DNA of 64,000 nucleotides from Spirosoma rhododendri (GTDB lineage Bacteria; Bacteroidota; Bacteroidia; Cytophagales; Spirosomataceae), in the NCBI RefSeq assembly GCF_012849055.1, contig NZ_CP051677.1:868001-932000 (forward strand). The letters run 5' to 3'. Both the position numbers and the translations under genes were made by a program. This document shows, piece by piece, positions 53,606 to 62,423 of this stretch. The notes beneath the pieces are model-generated. The model was not told the DNA's origin and did no database searches. It saw only the letters and a list, made by a program, of their open reading frames with translations. Positions within the stretch are counted from its first letter, which is position 1. Each line of letters opens with the position of its first letter.

Positions 53606-54946
53606 ATGGCGACTAAAATCCTAACAGAACATATTGACGTGCCGGGCATCGAGACTTTCGATGTTTACCGGCAGCAGGGTGGTTATACGGCGGTTGAAAA
53701 GGCGCTGAAAACCATGACGCCCGACGAGATTGTTGAGGAAGTCAAGAAAGCCGGTGTTCGGGGGCGGGGTGGTGCCGGTTTCCCGATGGGTATGAAGTGG
53801 AGCTTTCTGGCCAAGCCGGAAGGTGTTCCCCGTTATCTCGTCTGCAACGCTGATGAGTCGGAGCCGGGTACGTTCAAGGACCATCACCTGATGAAGAACT
53901 TGCCTCACCTGCTGATCGAAGGGATGATTATCTCGTCGTTCGCGCTGGGGGCCAACAAGTCGTTTATCTACGTACGGGGTGAGTTGATGTACGTCATCAG
54001 AATCCTCGAAAAAGCGATTGCTGAAGCGAAAGCGAAGGGTTTTCTGGGCAAAAATATTCTGGGCAGCGGCTACGATCTCGAATTGGTCGTGCAGCCCGGC
54101 GGTGGCGCGTATATCTGCGGAGAAGAAACTGCGCTGCTGGAATCGCTGGAAGGCAAGCGGGGCAATCCGCGTAACAAGCCGCCGTTCCCCGCCGTCAAAG
54201 GACTTTACCAGTGCCCTACGGTTGTTAATAACGTTGAGTCGATTGCCACGACGTCCTGGATCGTGAACAACGGTGGAGATGCTTATGCGGCCATCGGTAT
54301 CGGCCGTAGCACGGGTACAAAGCTGATTTCGGCGTCGGGACACATGCGTAAGCCGGGCGTGTATGAAATCGAACTGGGCTTGCCGGTTGAAGATTTTATT
54401 TACGCTGATGAATGGTGTGGCGGCATTCGGCCCGGCCACAAATTCAAAGCACTGGTTGCCGGTGGTTCGTCCGTCCCAATTCTTCCCGCCAATCTGGCAC
54501 TGACACTGGCAAACGGTGAGAAGCGTCTGATGAGCTACGAATCCCTGTCGGACGGTGGATTCGCGACGGGCACAATGCTGGGTTCGGGTGGGTTTATCCT
54601 GTTCGACGAAACGTCGTGCATCGTACGGAACACGTGGAATTTCTCCCGCTTTTACCACCACGAATCGTGCGGACAGTGTAGCCCCTGCCGCGAGGGTACC
54701 GGCTGGATGGAGAAAGTACTCCACCGCATCGAACACGGGCACGGGCATCAGCAGGATATCGATTTGCTGGTTGACGTGTCGAAGAAGATCGAAGGCAACA
54801 CCATCTGCCCATTAGGTGATGCGGCTGTCTGGCCGGTTGCCAGTGCGATCCGGCACTTCCGCGACGAATTCCAGTGGCACATAGATCATCCAACTGAAGC
54901 CACCCAGCCCGGTGCTGTATATCGGGGCGAAATGGCGTTGGTGTAA
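53606..54946 (+). CDS. nuoF: NADH-quinone oxidoreductase subunit F
   Basis: A 446-residue NADH- and FMN-binding subunit. The NADH motif GVRGRGGAGFPMGMKWSFL, the FMN-region YLVCNADESEPGTFKDHHLM, YICGEETALLESLEGKRGNPRNKPPFPA, and the N3 cluster cysteines CGQCSPCREGTGWMEKVL with a fourth in NTICPLGDAAVWP are intact. It is the point where NADH delivers electrons. It lies between nuoE (8 bases upstream) and a DUF29-like gene. Confidence 0.98.
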   Translation: MATKILTEHIDVPGIETFDVYRQQGGYTAVEKALKTMTPDEIVEEVKKAGVRGRGGAGFPMGMKWSFLAKPEGVPRYLVCNADESEPGTFKDHHLMKNLPHLLIEGMIISSFALGANKSFIYVRGELMYVIRILEKAIAEAKAKGFLGKNILGSGYDLELVVQPGGGAYICGEETALLESLEGKRGNPRNKPPFPAVKGLYQCPTVVNNVESIATTSWIVNNGGDAYAAIGIGRSTGTKLISASGHMRKPGVYEIELGLPVEDFIYADEWCGGIRPGHKFKALVAGGSSVPILPANLALTLANGEKRLMSYESLSDGGFATGTMLGSGGFILFDETSCIVRNTWNFSRFYHHESCGQCSPCREGTGWMEKVLHRIEHGHGHQQDIDLLVDVSKKIEGNTICPLGDAAVWPVASAIRHFRDEFQWHIDHPTEATQPGAVYRGEMALV

Positions 54947-54963
54947 TCTAAATGTAAAGTAAC

Positions 54964-55395
54964 ATGGAAGAGTTAACGCTGCTACGAAAAATGGTCGAGG
55001 AACACGACTACGAAGGTGCTCTCTCCATAATTAGCGAGTTGGATGAGATGGCCAAAGACGATAAAATCAATAAAATCAGATCGTTTTTGGGCATTTTACT
55101 GATCCACCTTATCAAGCAACAAGCCGAACAGCGCGTGACAAAGTCGTGGAATCGATCTATCGAAAATGCGCTGGACGGTATTACCACGTCAAACAAGCGT
55201 CGAAGCGCGGGGGGCTATTATTTACGACCCGAAGAGCTTTCCGCTTTGATCGATGAGGCATTTCCATCGGCCATTCGTAATGCATCTTACGAAGCGTTTG
55301 AGGGTACTCACTCATCCGATCAGCTCGCTGCAATGATTGATACCGATCAGATCAAGCAGGACGCTTTCGACCGGATCATGGCTTACAGACCTTAA
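54964..55395 (+). CDS. DUF29-like protein inserted between nuoF and nuoG
   Basis: A 143-residue protein that resembles the DUF29 family of unknown function. The pattern is LLRKMVEEHDYEGALSIISELDEMAKDDKINKIRSFLGILLIHLIKQQ followed by a W/R-containing block (TKSWNRSIENALDGITTS) that matches the family's typical SWR region in layout. No signal or membrane segment. It sits 17 bases after nuoF and 15 before nuoG, so it is translated as part of the nuo operon. Family assignment is from pattern memory and should be checked. No function is claimed. Confidence 0.7.
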   Translation: MEELTLLRKMVEEHDYEGALSIISELDEMAKDDKINKIRSFLGILLIHLIKQQAEQRVTKSWNRSIENALDGITTSNKRRSAGGYYLRPEELSALIDEAFPSAIRNASYEAFEGTHSSDQLAAMIDTDQIKQDAFDRIMAYRP

Positions 55396-55410
55396 GAATT
55401 GAATTGATAC

Positions 55411-56496
55411 ATGGAAGATACAAAACCGCAGTTGCTGACCGTCACCATTGACGGAATTGCCGTTGAGGTCGAACCCGGAACAACGATCCTACAGGCGGCC
55501 CGCAAAATCGGGCCGGACGTGGCCCCACCGGCCATGTGTTATTACCAGCCTCTAAAGGGTAGCGGTGGCAAGTGCCGGGCCTGTCTGGTGCGGGTAGCGG
55601 CCGGATCGGCCAAAGACCCGCGTCCGATGCCCAAGTTGGTCGCTTCCTGCCTGACGGCCGTGCAAGACGGGATGGTGGTAGAAAACACCACAAACCCGCA
55701 GGTGATCGACGCCCGCAATGGTATCGTGGAATTTCTGCTGCTGAACCACCCACTCGACTGCCCGGTCTGCGATCAGGCGGGGGAGTGCGATCTGCAAAAT
55801 TTTGCGTTCGATCACGGCAAGGTAACGACGCGCTACGAAGAAGATCGCCGGACGTTCGAGAAGAAGGACATCGGGCCGTACATTCAGCTGCACATGACGC
55901 GTTGCATCCTGTGCTACCGTTGCGTGTACACCGCCGATCAGATCACCGAAAAGCGCGTTCACGGCGTGCTGGGCCGGGGTGATGCGTCAGAAATCGGAAC
56001 GTACATCGAGAAGGCAATCGACAACGACTTTTCAGGCAACGTCATCGATGTATGCCCTGTTGGTGCGCTGACAGATAAGACGTACCGCTTCAAAAATCGG
56101 GTGTGGTTTACCAAACCCGTCGATGCGCACCGGGATTGCCCAACCTGTTCGGGTAAGGTGACGGTATGGTATCGGGGCGAGGAAGTAATCCGCGTGACAG
56201 CTCGCAAGAACGAGTGGAACGAGGTGACTGAGTTTATCTGCAACACCTGCCGGTTTGAGAAAAAGAAAACCAGCGACTGGGTAATCGAAGGGCCGACGAA
56301 AGTGTCGCGTTCGTCGGTTATTTCGGCTAACAAGTACCGCGCAGATCTGGAAAAGCCAAGCTTCGGCAAACGACTGGCTGCGGCTGAGTACAAGCCGATT
56401 CATGATGAGCGGGATACGTCGCAGCTCGGCATTCAGCCGCTTCCGGCCGACCGGTTTGCCAAAACACTGCCTTCAGCCGTAGAACCTGAGCCCTGA
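55411..56496 (+). CDS. nuoG: NADH-quinone oxidoreductase subunit G, short form
   Basis: A 361-residue NuoG-type protein. It keeps the N-terminal 2Fe-2S ferredoxin domain (IDGIAVEVEPGTTILQAARKIG; CYYQPLKGSGGKCRACLVRV), the CDQAGECDLQNFAFDHG region, and two 4Fe-4S motifs (CILCYRCVYTADQIT and VIDVCPVGALTD), plus CPTCSGKVTVWYRGEEVIRV. It lacks the large molybdopterin-type C-terminal domain of many NuoG proteins (E. coli NuoG is more than twice as long), as often seen in this phylum. The electron path from NuoF to NuoI should still be complete. Confidence 0.93.
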   Translation: MEDTKPQLLTVTIDGIAVEVEPGTTILQAARKIGPDVAPPAMCYYQPLKGSGGKCRACLVRVAAGSAKDPRPMPKLVASCLTAVQDGMVVENTTNPQVIDARNGIVEFLLLNHPLDCPVCDQAGECDLQNFAFDHGKVTTRYEEDRRTFEKKDIGPYIQLHMTRCILCYRCVYTADQITEKRVHGVLGRGDASEIGTYIEKAIDNDFSGNVIDVCPVGALTDKTYRFKNRVWFTKPVDAHRDCPTCSGKVTVWYRGEEVIRVTARKNEWNEVTEFICNTCRFEKKKTSDWVIEGPTKVSRSSVISANKYRADLEKPSFGKRLAAAEYKPIHDERDTSQLGIQPLPADRFAKTLPSAVEPEP

Positions 56497-56542
56497 TCCT
56501 GACCGACCGAGGTCGGCATAACGAATCAACTAACTAGTAGTA

Positions 56543-57709
56543 ATGGCCTTACCCATTCTGTTAACCAAAGGACTGATTATCCTGGTCATCTTCGGGATTT
56601 CGCTCCTGATCGCTACCTACTCGACGTATGCCGAGCGGAAAGTAGCGGCTTTTCTACAGGACCGTATTGGTCCGAACCGGGCGGGTCCGTGGGGTCTGCT
56701 TCAGCCGATTGCCGACGCCGGTAAGTTGTTTTTCAAAGAAGACTTCATCCCGTCGCAGGCAAGCAAATGGCTGTTTATTCTCGGCCCCTCGCTGGCCATG
56801 TTCACGGCTTTGATGTCGAGTGCGGTCATTCCATTCGGAGACAGTATCCGGTTTATGTGGGACAACGTTCGCTACGACATCAACGTACAGGGCATCGAGA
56901 TCAACATTGGCGTACTGTACATCTTTGGCGTCGTATCGCTGGGCGTGTATGGCGTTATGGTCGGTGGTTGGGCGTCGAACAACAAGTTCTCACTGCTAGG
57001 TGCCATCCGGGCGGCATCGCAGAACATTAGCTACGAAATCGCGCTGGGTCTGTCGATCATCACGATTCTGATGATGACGGGTTCGCTGTCGGTGCGGCAG
57101 ATCGTTAATGAGCAAGCCAGTTTTTTCGAGTGGAACGTATTCACGCAGCCACTGGGCTTTATCATCTTCCTGACCTGCTCGTTTGCGGAGTGTAACCGCA
57201 CCCCGTTCGATTTGCCCGAGTGCGAAACCGAACTGGTTGGCGGTTACCACACCGAATATAGCTCGATGAAACTGGGTCTGTATCTGTTCTCGGAGTACAT
57301 CAACATGTTCGTGTCGTCGGCCTTTATCTCGGCGCTATACTTCGGCGGTTTCCACTATCCGTTTATGAACGAAGTGAACGGTGCACTGGAAAATTCGCTG
57401 GGGGCTATCACTGGTCATAACCTGGCTACAGCACTCGGATTCCTTGTTTTCTTCGGCAAGATTCTGTTCTTCATCTTCTTTTTCATGTGGGTGCGCTGGA
57501 CGCTCCCTCGCTTCCGCTACGATCAGCTGATGAATCTGGGCTGGAAAATTTTCATTCCTCTGTCGATTCTGAACGTTGTTATAACGGGTGCTGGCCTGCT
57601 GTACAATTTCAAGTACTCGTCCTGGCTAATCGCAATTGTTATGATTGTGCTGGCCGTTACATCGCAGGCCAAAGCGCCAAAGCAGCAGGTCGTACCACAG
57701 AGAAGTTAA
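56543..57709 (+). CDS. nuoH: NADH-quinone oxidoreductase subunit H
   Basis: A 388-residue membrane subunit next to the quinone channel. Landmarks are STYAERKVAAFLQDRIGPNRAGPWGLLQPIADAGKLFFKEDFIPSQA, GGWASNNKFSLLGAIRAASQNISYEIALG, and ECNRTPFDLPECETELVGGYHTEYSSMK. Eight or so helices. Followed by nuoI with a word-built hairpin in the gap. Confidence 0.97.
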   Translation: MALPILLTKGLIILVIFGISLLIATYSTYAERKVAAFLQDRIGPNRAGPWGLLQPIADAGKLFFKEDFIPSQASKWLFILGPSLAMFTALMSSAVIPFGDSIRFMWDNVRYDINVQGIEINIGVLYIFGVVSLGVYGVMVGGWASNNKFSLLGAIRAASQNISYEIALGLSIITILMMTGSLSVRQIVNEQASFFEWNVFTQPLGFIIFLTCSFAECNRTPFDLPECETELVGGYHTEYSSMKLGLYLFSEYINMFVSSAFISALYFGGFHYPFMNEVNGALENSLGAITGHNLATALGFLVFFGKILFFIFFFMWVRWTLPRFRYDQLMNLGWKIFIPLSILNVVITGAGLLYNFKYSSWLIAIVMIVLAVTSQAKAPKQQVVPQRS

Positions 57710-57711
57710 CC

Positions 57712-57780
57712 AGTTTGTAGTTTGTAATTCGTGGTTGCTTCAACCAGCGGAACTACAAACCACAAACCACGAACTATAAA
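57712..57780. repeat. Word-built imperfect hairpin between nuoH and nuoI
   Basis: The stretch repeats words of the type gtttgtagtttgt on one arm and aactacaaaccacaaacc on the other, pairing imperfectly (about 19 of 24 positions). It ends 5 bases before the nuoI start (57785). Of the three such hairpins in the window, this is the least regular. Confidence 0.55.
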
Positions 57781-57784
57781 CCTC

Positions 57785-58348
57785 ATGCAACTTACCAATC
57801 GCGCCAAGCAGGTCAGTAATAAAGAAATGACGCTGGCGGAAAAGATGTATCTGCCAGCGGTGGTGAGTGGGCTTGCCATCACCATCAAACACTTCTTCCG
57901 TAAGAAGCCGACAATTCAGTATCCGGAAGTAAAAAAGTATCTCGGACCGATCTATCGGGGACACCACATCCTAAAGCGCGACGAACAGGGGCGTGAGCGC
58001 TGCACGGCCTGCGGTCTGTGTGCCGTTGCCTGCCCGGCCGAAGCTATTTCTATGGTAGCCGCCGAGCGCGAAAAAGGAGAAGAGTCACTCTACCGGGAAG
58101 AGAAATACGCGGCTGTCTACGAGATCAACATGCTGCGCTGCATATTCTGCGGCCTGTGTGAAGAAGCCTGTCCGAAGCAGGCCGTATATCTGCGGCACGA
58201 TCAGATGGTGCCCGTATTCCTGGAGCGCGACGAGGTGATTTACGGTAAAGACCGGCTGGTGGAAAAAATGGACGACCGCTATATTCGGAAGAACTCGGAA
58301 GTCAAAACGACGCCAACCGAACCTAGCCTGACTCGCTCAGCCACCTAG
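57785..58348 (+). CDS. nuoI: NADH-quinone oxidoreductase subunit I
   Basis: A 187-residue subunit carrying two 4Fe-4S clusters in ferredoxin motifs: CTACGLCAVACPAEAI and CIFCGLCEEACPKQAV. The ATG at 57785 is used; an upstream in-frame ATG at 57731 lies inside the hairpin. It links NuoG to NuoB. nuoJ follows after 45 bases. Confidence 0.96.
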   Translation: MQLTNRAKQVSNKEMTLAEKMYLPAVVSGLAITIKHFFRKKPTIQYPEVKKYLGPIYRGHHILKRDEQGRERCTACGLCAVACPAEAISMVAAEREKGEESLYREEKYAAVYEINMLRCIFCGLCEEACPKQAVYLRHDQMVPVFLERDEVIYGKDRLVEKMDDRYIRKNSEVKTTPTEPSLTRSAT

Positions 58349-58393
58349 TATTGACTGCTTTCCCAGCCTGTTCGCTTCTGCTATAACCAAGCT

Positions 58394-58948
58394 ATGACCG
58401 AATTTCTAACGTTTATCAAATCACTGACGCCTACCGGCTATCTGTTTCTGATCCTTACCGCGCTGACGCTTATCAGTGCCATGGGCGTTGTAACAGCCCG
58501 CAACCCGATCTACAGTGTGCTGGCGCTGATTGCCACGTTCTTCTGCCTGTCGGGGCACTACATTTTGCTTAATGCCCAGTTTCTGGCAGCCGTTAACATT
58601 ATCGTGTATGCAGGAGCCATCATGGTACTGTTTCTCTTCACGATCATGTTTCTGAACCTGCGGAAAGATGACGAAGAGTCGAAAACGAACCTGACGAAGA
58701 TAGCGTCGGTCATTGTGGGAGGCACCTTGATGGTGATGCTGATTATGATCTTCCGGGCTAAATCGTCGCAAATGCCGACCGGTAGCGTCGTCGGATTTGA
58801 TTCGCAGACCGGTATGGTCGAGAATCTTGGTCATCTGCTCTACGGCAGCTATATCCTGCCGTTCGAACTGGTTTCGGTCCTGTTCCTGATCGCGATGGTC
58901 GGCGCGGTGATGCTGGGTAAGCGCGAAGCTGGCGATCGCCATTTTTAA
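58394..58948 (+). CDS. nuoJ: NADH-quinone oxidoreductase subunit J
   Basis: A 184-residue membrane subunit of complex I with about five helices. Landmarks are RNPIYSVLALIATFFCLSGHYILLNAQFLAAVNIIVYAGAIMVLFLFTIMFLNLR and the C-terminal PFELVSVLFLIAMVGAVMLGKRE. It is the last nuo gene here: a terminator follows and no nuoK, L, M or N is found. Confidence 0.95.
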   Translation: MTEFLTFIKSLTPTGYLFLILTALTLISAMGVVTARNPIYSVLALIATFFCLSGHYILLNAQFLAAVNIIVYAGAIMVLFLFTIMFLNLRKDDEESKTNLTKIASVIVGGTLMVMLIMIFRAKSSQMPTGSVVGFDSQTGMVENLGHLLYGSYILPFELVSVLFLIAMVGAVMLGKREAGDRHF

Positions 58949-58971
58949 ACCTGACCACCTGAGCAATTAGT

Positions 58972-58997
58972 AAAGCCACCCATTGGGTGGCTTTTTT
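58972..58997 (+). terminator. Rho-independent terminator after nuoJ
   Basis: AAAGCCACCC (58972-58981) pairs with GGGTGGCTTT and runs into a long T-run. It ends the nuo transcript directly after nuoJ. Confidence 0.9.
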
Positions 58998-59035
58998 TAT
59001 GGCCTGCACCAGCAAATCATTTCATTCAGGCCATA

Positions 59036-59055
59036 ATAGTATGCGTGCATAATAA
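59036..59055. promoter_or_regulatory. Palindromic operator candidate upstream of thiolase
   Basis: ATAGTATGCGTGCATAATAA has the core TATGC-GT-GCATA and matches the sites at 62669-62688 and 62715-62734 before the acyl-CoA dehydrogenase and at 17055-17074. It lies 85 bases before the thiolase start. It is a likely operator for a dimeric repressor; the binding protein is unknown. Confidence 0.6.
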
Positions 59056-59140
59056 TATCGCCCGAACGTGTAATTTTTCGACTGAAAAGTAGGTTATTGC
59101 GCTATAGTTCATCGAATAAGTCAATAAACCTGGTTCATAT

Positions 59141-60319
59141 ATGGACGCATACATCGTAGCCGGTTATCGGACGGCGGTAGGTAAAGCACCTCGCGGTGGC
59201 TTACGCCTAACCCGCCCCGACGATATGGCGGCTGAAGTTATCAAGCATTTGCTCAGTCAGGTACCGGCGCTGGATCCCGTACGCGTTGAAGATCTGATCG
59301 TGGGCAATGCAGTGCCCGAAGCAGAGCAGGGCATGCAGATCGCCCGGTATATCGCGCTGCTTTCATTGCCAAACAGTGTGCCCGGCTTTACCATCAATCG
59401 GTACTGCGGATCTGGGCTGGAAGCCATCGCCATTGCATCCGCCAAGATTCACGCTGGGCTGGCCGATTGCATCATTGCCGGTGGTACGGAGTCGATGTCG
59501 ATGGTGCCGGTGATGGGTTGGAAAACCGCGCTGAACTACGAAATAGCCAAGTCCCACCCCGATTATTATATCGGAATGGGGCTCACGGCTGAGCAGGTTG
59601 CGCAGCAGTTCAACATCAGCCGCGACGCACAGGACGAGTTTGCTCTCGAATCGCATCAGCGGGCACTGGCGGCTCAGCGCGATGGTAAATTCACCGACGA
59701 GATCGTACCGATCAACGTAACGGAAACGTACTTCGACGCGGAAAGCAACAAAAAGAAAACCCGTCAGTGGACGGTTACTCAGGACGAAGGCCCCCGCAAA
59801 GACACGAGCGCGGAAGGGCTGGCAAAGCTGAAGCCGGTCTTTACGGCTGGCGGTTCGGTAACGGCTGGTAACTCGTCGCAAACGTCAGACGGCGCGGCTT
59901 TCGTGATCGTTATGTCGGAACGGCTGGTAAACGAATTAAATCTCAAACCCGTCGCCCGGATGATGTCGTATGCATCAGCGGGTGTTGAACCCAAGATCAT
60001 GGGCATTGGACCGGTAGCGGCTATCCCCATCGCGCTGCAAAAAGCGGGTATAAAGCAGGACGATATCGACATGATCGAACTGAACGAAGCTTTTGCTGCG
60101 CAGGCATTAGCTGTTGTTCAGGAACTCGCCCTCGATCGCAGCAAGATCAACCCGAACGGGGGAGCTATCGCGCTGGGTCATGCGCTGGGATCGACCGGGG
60201 CCCGGCTCACCGTACAGCTCCTCAACGAAATGCGTCGGCAGGACGAAAAATACGGTATGGTATCTGCCTGCGTCGGTGGTGGACAAGGTGTAGCGGGTAT
60301 TTTCGAGCGGCTCAATTAG
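59141..60319 (+). CDS. Acetyl-CoA C-acyltransferase (thiolase)
   Basis: A 392-residue thiolase. The acyl-accepting cysteine is Cys89 in NRYCGSGLEA; the second catalytic pair is His347 in GGAIALGHALGSTGAR and Cys377 in SACVGGGQG. The substrate loop contains TSQTSDGAAFV. The size and motifs fit a degradative 3-ketoacyl-CoA thiolase (FadA-like) but acetoacetyl-CoA thiolase cannot be excluded. The palindrome shared with the acyl-CoA dehydrogenase favours a beta-oxidation role. It stands as a single gene between two terminators. Confidence 0.95.
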   Translation: MDAYIVAGYRTAVGKAPRGGLRLTRPDDMAAEVIKHLLSQVPALDPVRVEDLIVGNAVPEAEQGMQIARYIALLSLPNSVPGFTINRYCGSGLEAIAIASAKIHAGLADCIIAGGTESMSMVPVMGWKTALNYEIAKSHPDYYIGMGLTAEQVAQQFNISRDAQDEFALESHQRALAAQRDGKFTDEIVPINVTETYFDAESNKKKTRQWTVTQDEGPRKDTSAEGLAKLKPVFTAGGSVTAGNSSQTSDGAAFVIVMSERLVNELNLKPVARMMSYASAGVEPKIMGIGPVAAIPIALQKAGIKQDDIDMIELNEAFAAQALAVVQELALDRSKINPNGGAIALGHALGSTGARLTVQLLNEMRRQDEKYGMVSACVGGGQGVAGIFERLN

Positions 60320-60340
60320 GGCGTTCAACAGCTTTTCCAC

Positions 60341-60384
60341 AAAAGCAAGGCCGGACCGCTAATCAGCAGTCCGGCCTTGCTTTT
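60341..60384. terminator. Bidirectional terminator
   Basis: AAAAGCAAGGCCGGAC (60341-60356) and its exact complement (60369-60384) form a perfect 16-pair hairpin between the convergent thiolase and LysM genes, with A- and T-rich ends for both directions. Confidence 0.92.
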
Positions 60385-60398
60385 ATAAGGGCGTCTTA

Positions 60399-62423
60399 TT
60401 ATTTCTTACGGATGATCAGCCGTTGCCCCACGGAGACACTGTAGTTTTTCAGGTTATTCCAGCGAGCCAAATCCTCGACCGATACCTTGTTAATCAGCGC
60501 AATGCGGTAAGCTGTCTGACCGGGCTGAACAAAATAGTAGTAGTAATTTGACTGGGCAGCGGCCTGCGCCGATAGCGCAGCCTGTACTGGCGAGCCGGGA
60601 GTCGTTCTGGCCTTTATCGAGGCAGGTACTTTCACGACGCTCACGATAATTTCCTGACCAATTTCCAGCGGGTAACGCTCCGACAGATTATTCCACGTGT
60701 AGAGCTGGCCCACGGCAACACCATACTGCCGCGCAATGGAATAGTACGTCTGGCCCGCCTTCACAACATGCAGTCTGACAATTTCGCGCGGCTCAGCCTG
60801 CACTGTGTCCCGGCGCGTGGTTGCAGTAGTGCGAATAGCTCCCGAGTCAGACGATACTTTGGCGGGCCGCTGACTACTCACGGTTGACTGAACCGAAACC
60901 GACGGTGTGGCCACTGGTGTGACTATCGTAGCCGGGTTTTGCTTCGTACGTGCAGGTGCAAGTGTGGGTGTTGGCGTACGGGCCGGGGGCGCAACAGCAA
61001 CAGCCCGACTGGGGGGTATTGACACAGGTTTAGGCAACGGCGAGCTGACAATCGTATCAGCCTTTACATCACTTTCCTGTTGTGTCAGCACAGGTGTATC
61101 AACAGACGGTTCGATCGGTGCGGGTAATTCTGGCACTTGCTGATACTCGACAGGCCGGCTTCGGGGGCGTTTCCGTTGCAGCCAGATAATTCGGCCGGTC
61201 TGTACGCGCTGATTAGCCGGAAGCCGGTTGAATTTCAGCAACGACCGCAGGCGAACACCGTACATGTTGGCGATATCCCGTAACGTCTGTCCGCGTTGGA
61301 CAACGTGAAACGGAACCATGGCCCGCCGATTTTTCCGCTCCAGGTAATAGATCTGTCCGGGACGGATTACATCCTGCGTAGTGAGGTCGTTATCGGCGAT
61401 AAAGGCTTCAACGTGCATCTTGCCGTAATAGGCCATCGTAATCACATTGTCGCAGGGCTGAGCCTGTACCCCCCGCAACCCATTGATCGTGTAGTACATC
61501 GCCGGGCTATAGATACTGGCTGGTTCCTGCGGTCGCTTGACCAGCACGGGGAAACCAACGTCAGCCGGTTGCGCAGCGCTCAGCCGGGTCTGATTTTGGG
61601 TACTTGTCTTTGCCTGCGTGAACTCTTCATTCGTGACCCGAATCAGCACCGGGTACCGCTTGTCGGTTGGGATAACCGTCGTTTTCAGCCACTGATTGAA
61701 CGGCGAAAACCGGTCTTCGCCCAGATTAAGTTGCCGCGCGATGGATGCCAGCGTCTTCCCGCTGGCATTGGCATATTCAAACAGCACAAATACCTGCGTT
61801 GGTCGAAACGTGGGCTCCTCGCGTTCGACGGCGAACTTACGCGCCAGTATTTTCCAGAGTAGCGGTGGATTTTTCTCCGTCAGCAGGAGATAGGTCGCGT
61901 ATTTGCTGGCTGGTTTCCGGTCTGTCGGCGCAATGCTCTGTAGATACTGCAATAGCGTCTGGGCATAGTTGCCCGATTGCAGTTGCAAATCAGATAGTCG
62001 ATCTACAACGGCGTTAGTCGCCAGAACCGGGTGGAACCGTTCATCAACCGACGGATCAATACGCAGCTTCAACGGACCCGCATCAACGATTGTCAGCCCC
62101 CAGTAGCCGGTACCAGTCTGATCGGAAAACGGCATGGCCGCGTAGCGAAAGTCGGCGGGTAGCTTATCTTCCGCCAGCCGGGCTTCAAGCAGGGGGCTCA
62201 ATTGCCGGAGCGTTTCCAGATCACGTAGCAACACGGCCCGGTTGGCGTACATGCCGTTGACTTCCTGCTGAATCAGCTGGCGGGCTACTTCGTTGATGTG
62301 CACCGTAACTCCCGCAAACTCCACGTCAAACGGAACCTGCGGAACGGCCTGCCCATTGGTTATTTCCCAGCTTGCAAACAGCAGACAACCAATTACCAGT
62401 CGTTTCAACAATCCTTGTTCCAT
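60399..62423 (-). CDS. LysM-domain protein with degenerate lytic-transglycosylase-like region
   Basis: A 674-residue exported protein; the ATG at 62423 starts the signal segment LLKRLVIGCLLFASWEITNGQ (the open frame reaches 62459). Residues about 88-145 (LPADFRYAAMPFSDQTGTGYWGLT, later DERFHPVLATNAVVDRL) follow the layout of MltD-type lytic transglycosylases. The glutamate expected in the ES motif is replaced: the matching place reads PFS with Phe99. At least three LysM domains follow: FHVVQRGQTLRDIANMYGV, LHVVKAGQTYYSIARQYGV, and YYFVQPGQTAYRIALINKV near the end, separated by a Pro/Thr/Val-rich linker. It likely binds peptidoglycan without cleaving it; this is inferred from the missing residue. 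Confidence 0.85.
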   Translation of the reverse strand: MEQGLLKRLVIGCLLFASWEITNGQAVPQVPFDVEFAGVTVHINEVARQLIQQEVNGMYANRAVLLRDLETLRQLSPLLEARLAEDKLPADFRYAAMPFSDQTGTGYWGLTIVDAGPLKLRIDPSVDERFHPVLATNAVVDRLSDLQLQSGNYAQTLLQYLQSIAPTDRKPASKYATYLLLTEKNPPLLWKILARKFAVEREEPTFRPTQVFVLFEYANASGKTLASIARQLNLGEDRFSPFNQWLKTTVIPTDKRYPVLIRVTNEEFTQAKTSTQNQTRLSAAQPADVGFPVLVKRPQEPASIYSPAMYYTINGLRGVQAQPCDNVITMAYYGKMHVEAFIADNDLTTQDVIRPGQIYYLERKNRRAMVPFHVVQRGQTLRDIANMYGVRLRSLLKFNRLPANQRVQTGRIIWLQRKRPRSRPVEYQQVPELPAPIEPSVDTPVLTQQESDVKADTIVSSPLPKPVSIPPSRAVAVAPPARTPTPTLAPARTKQNPATIVTPVATPSVSVQSTVSSQRPAKVSSDSGAIRTTATTRRDTVQAEPREIVRLHVVKAGQTYYSIARQYGVAVGQLYTWNNLSERYPLEIGQEIIVSVVKVPASIKARTTPGSPVQAALSAQAAAQSNYYYYFVQPGQTAYRIALINKVSVEDLARWNNLKNYSVSVGQRLIIRKK

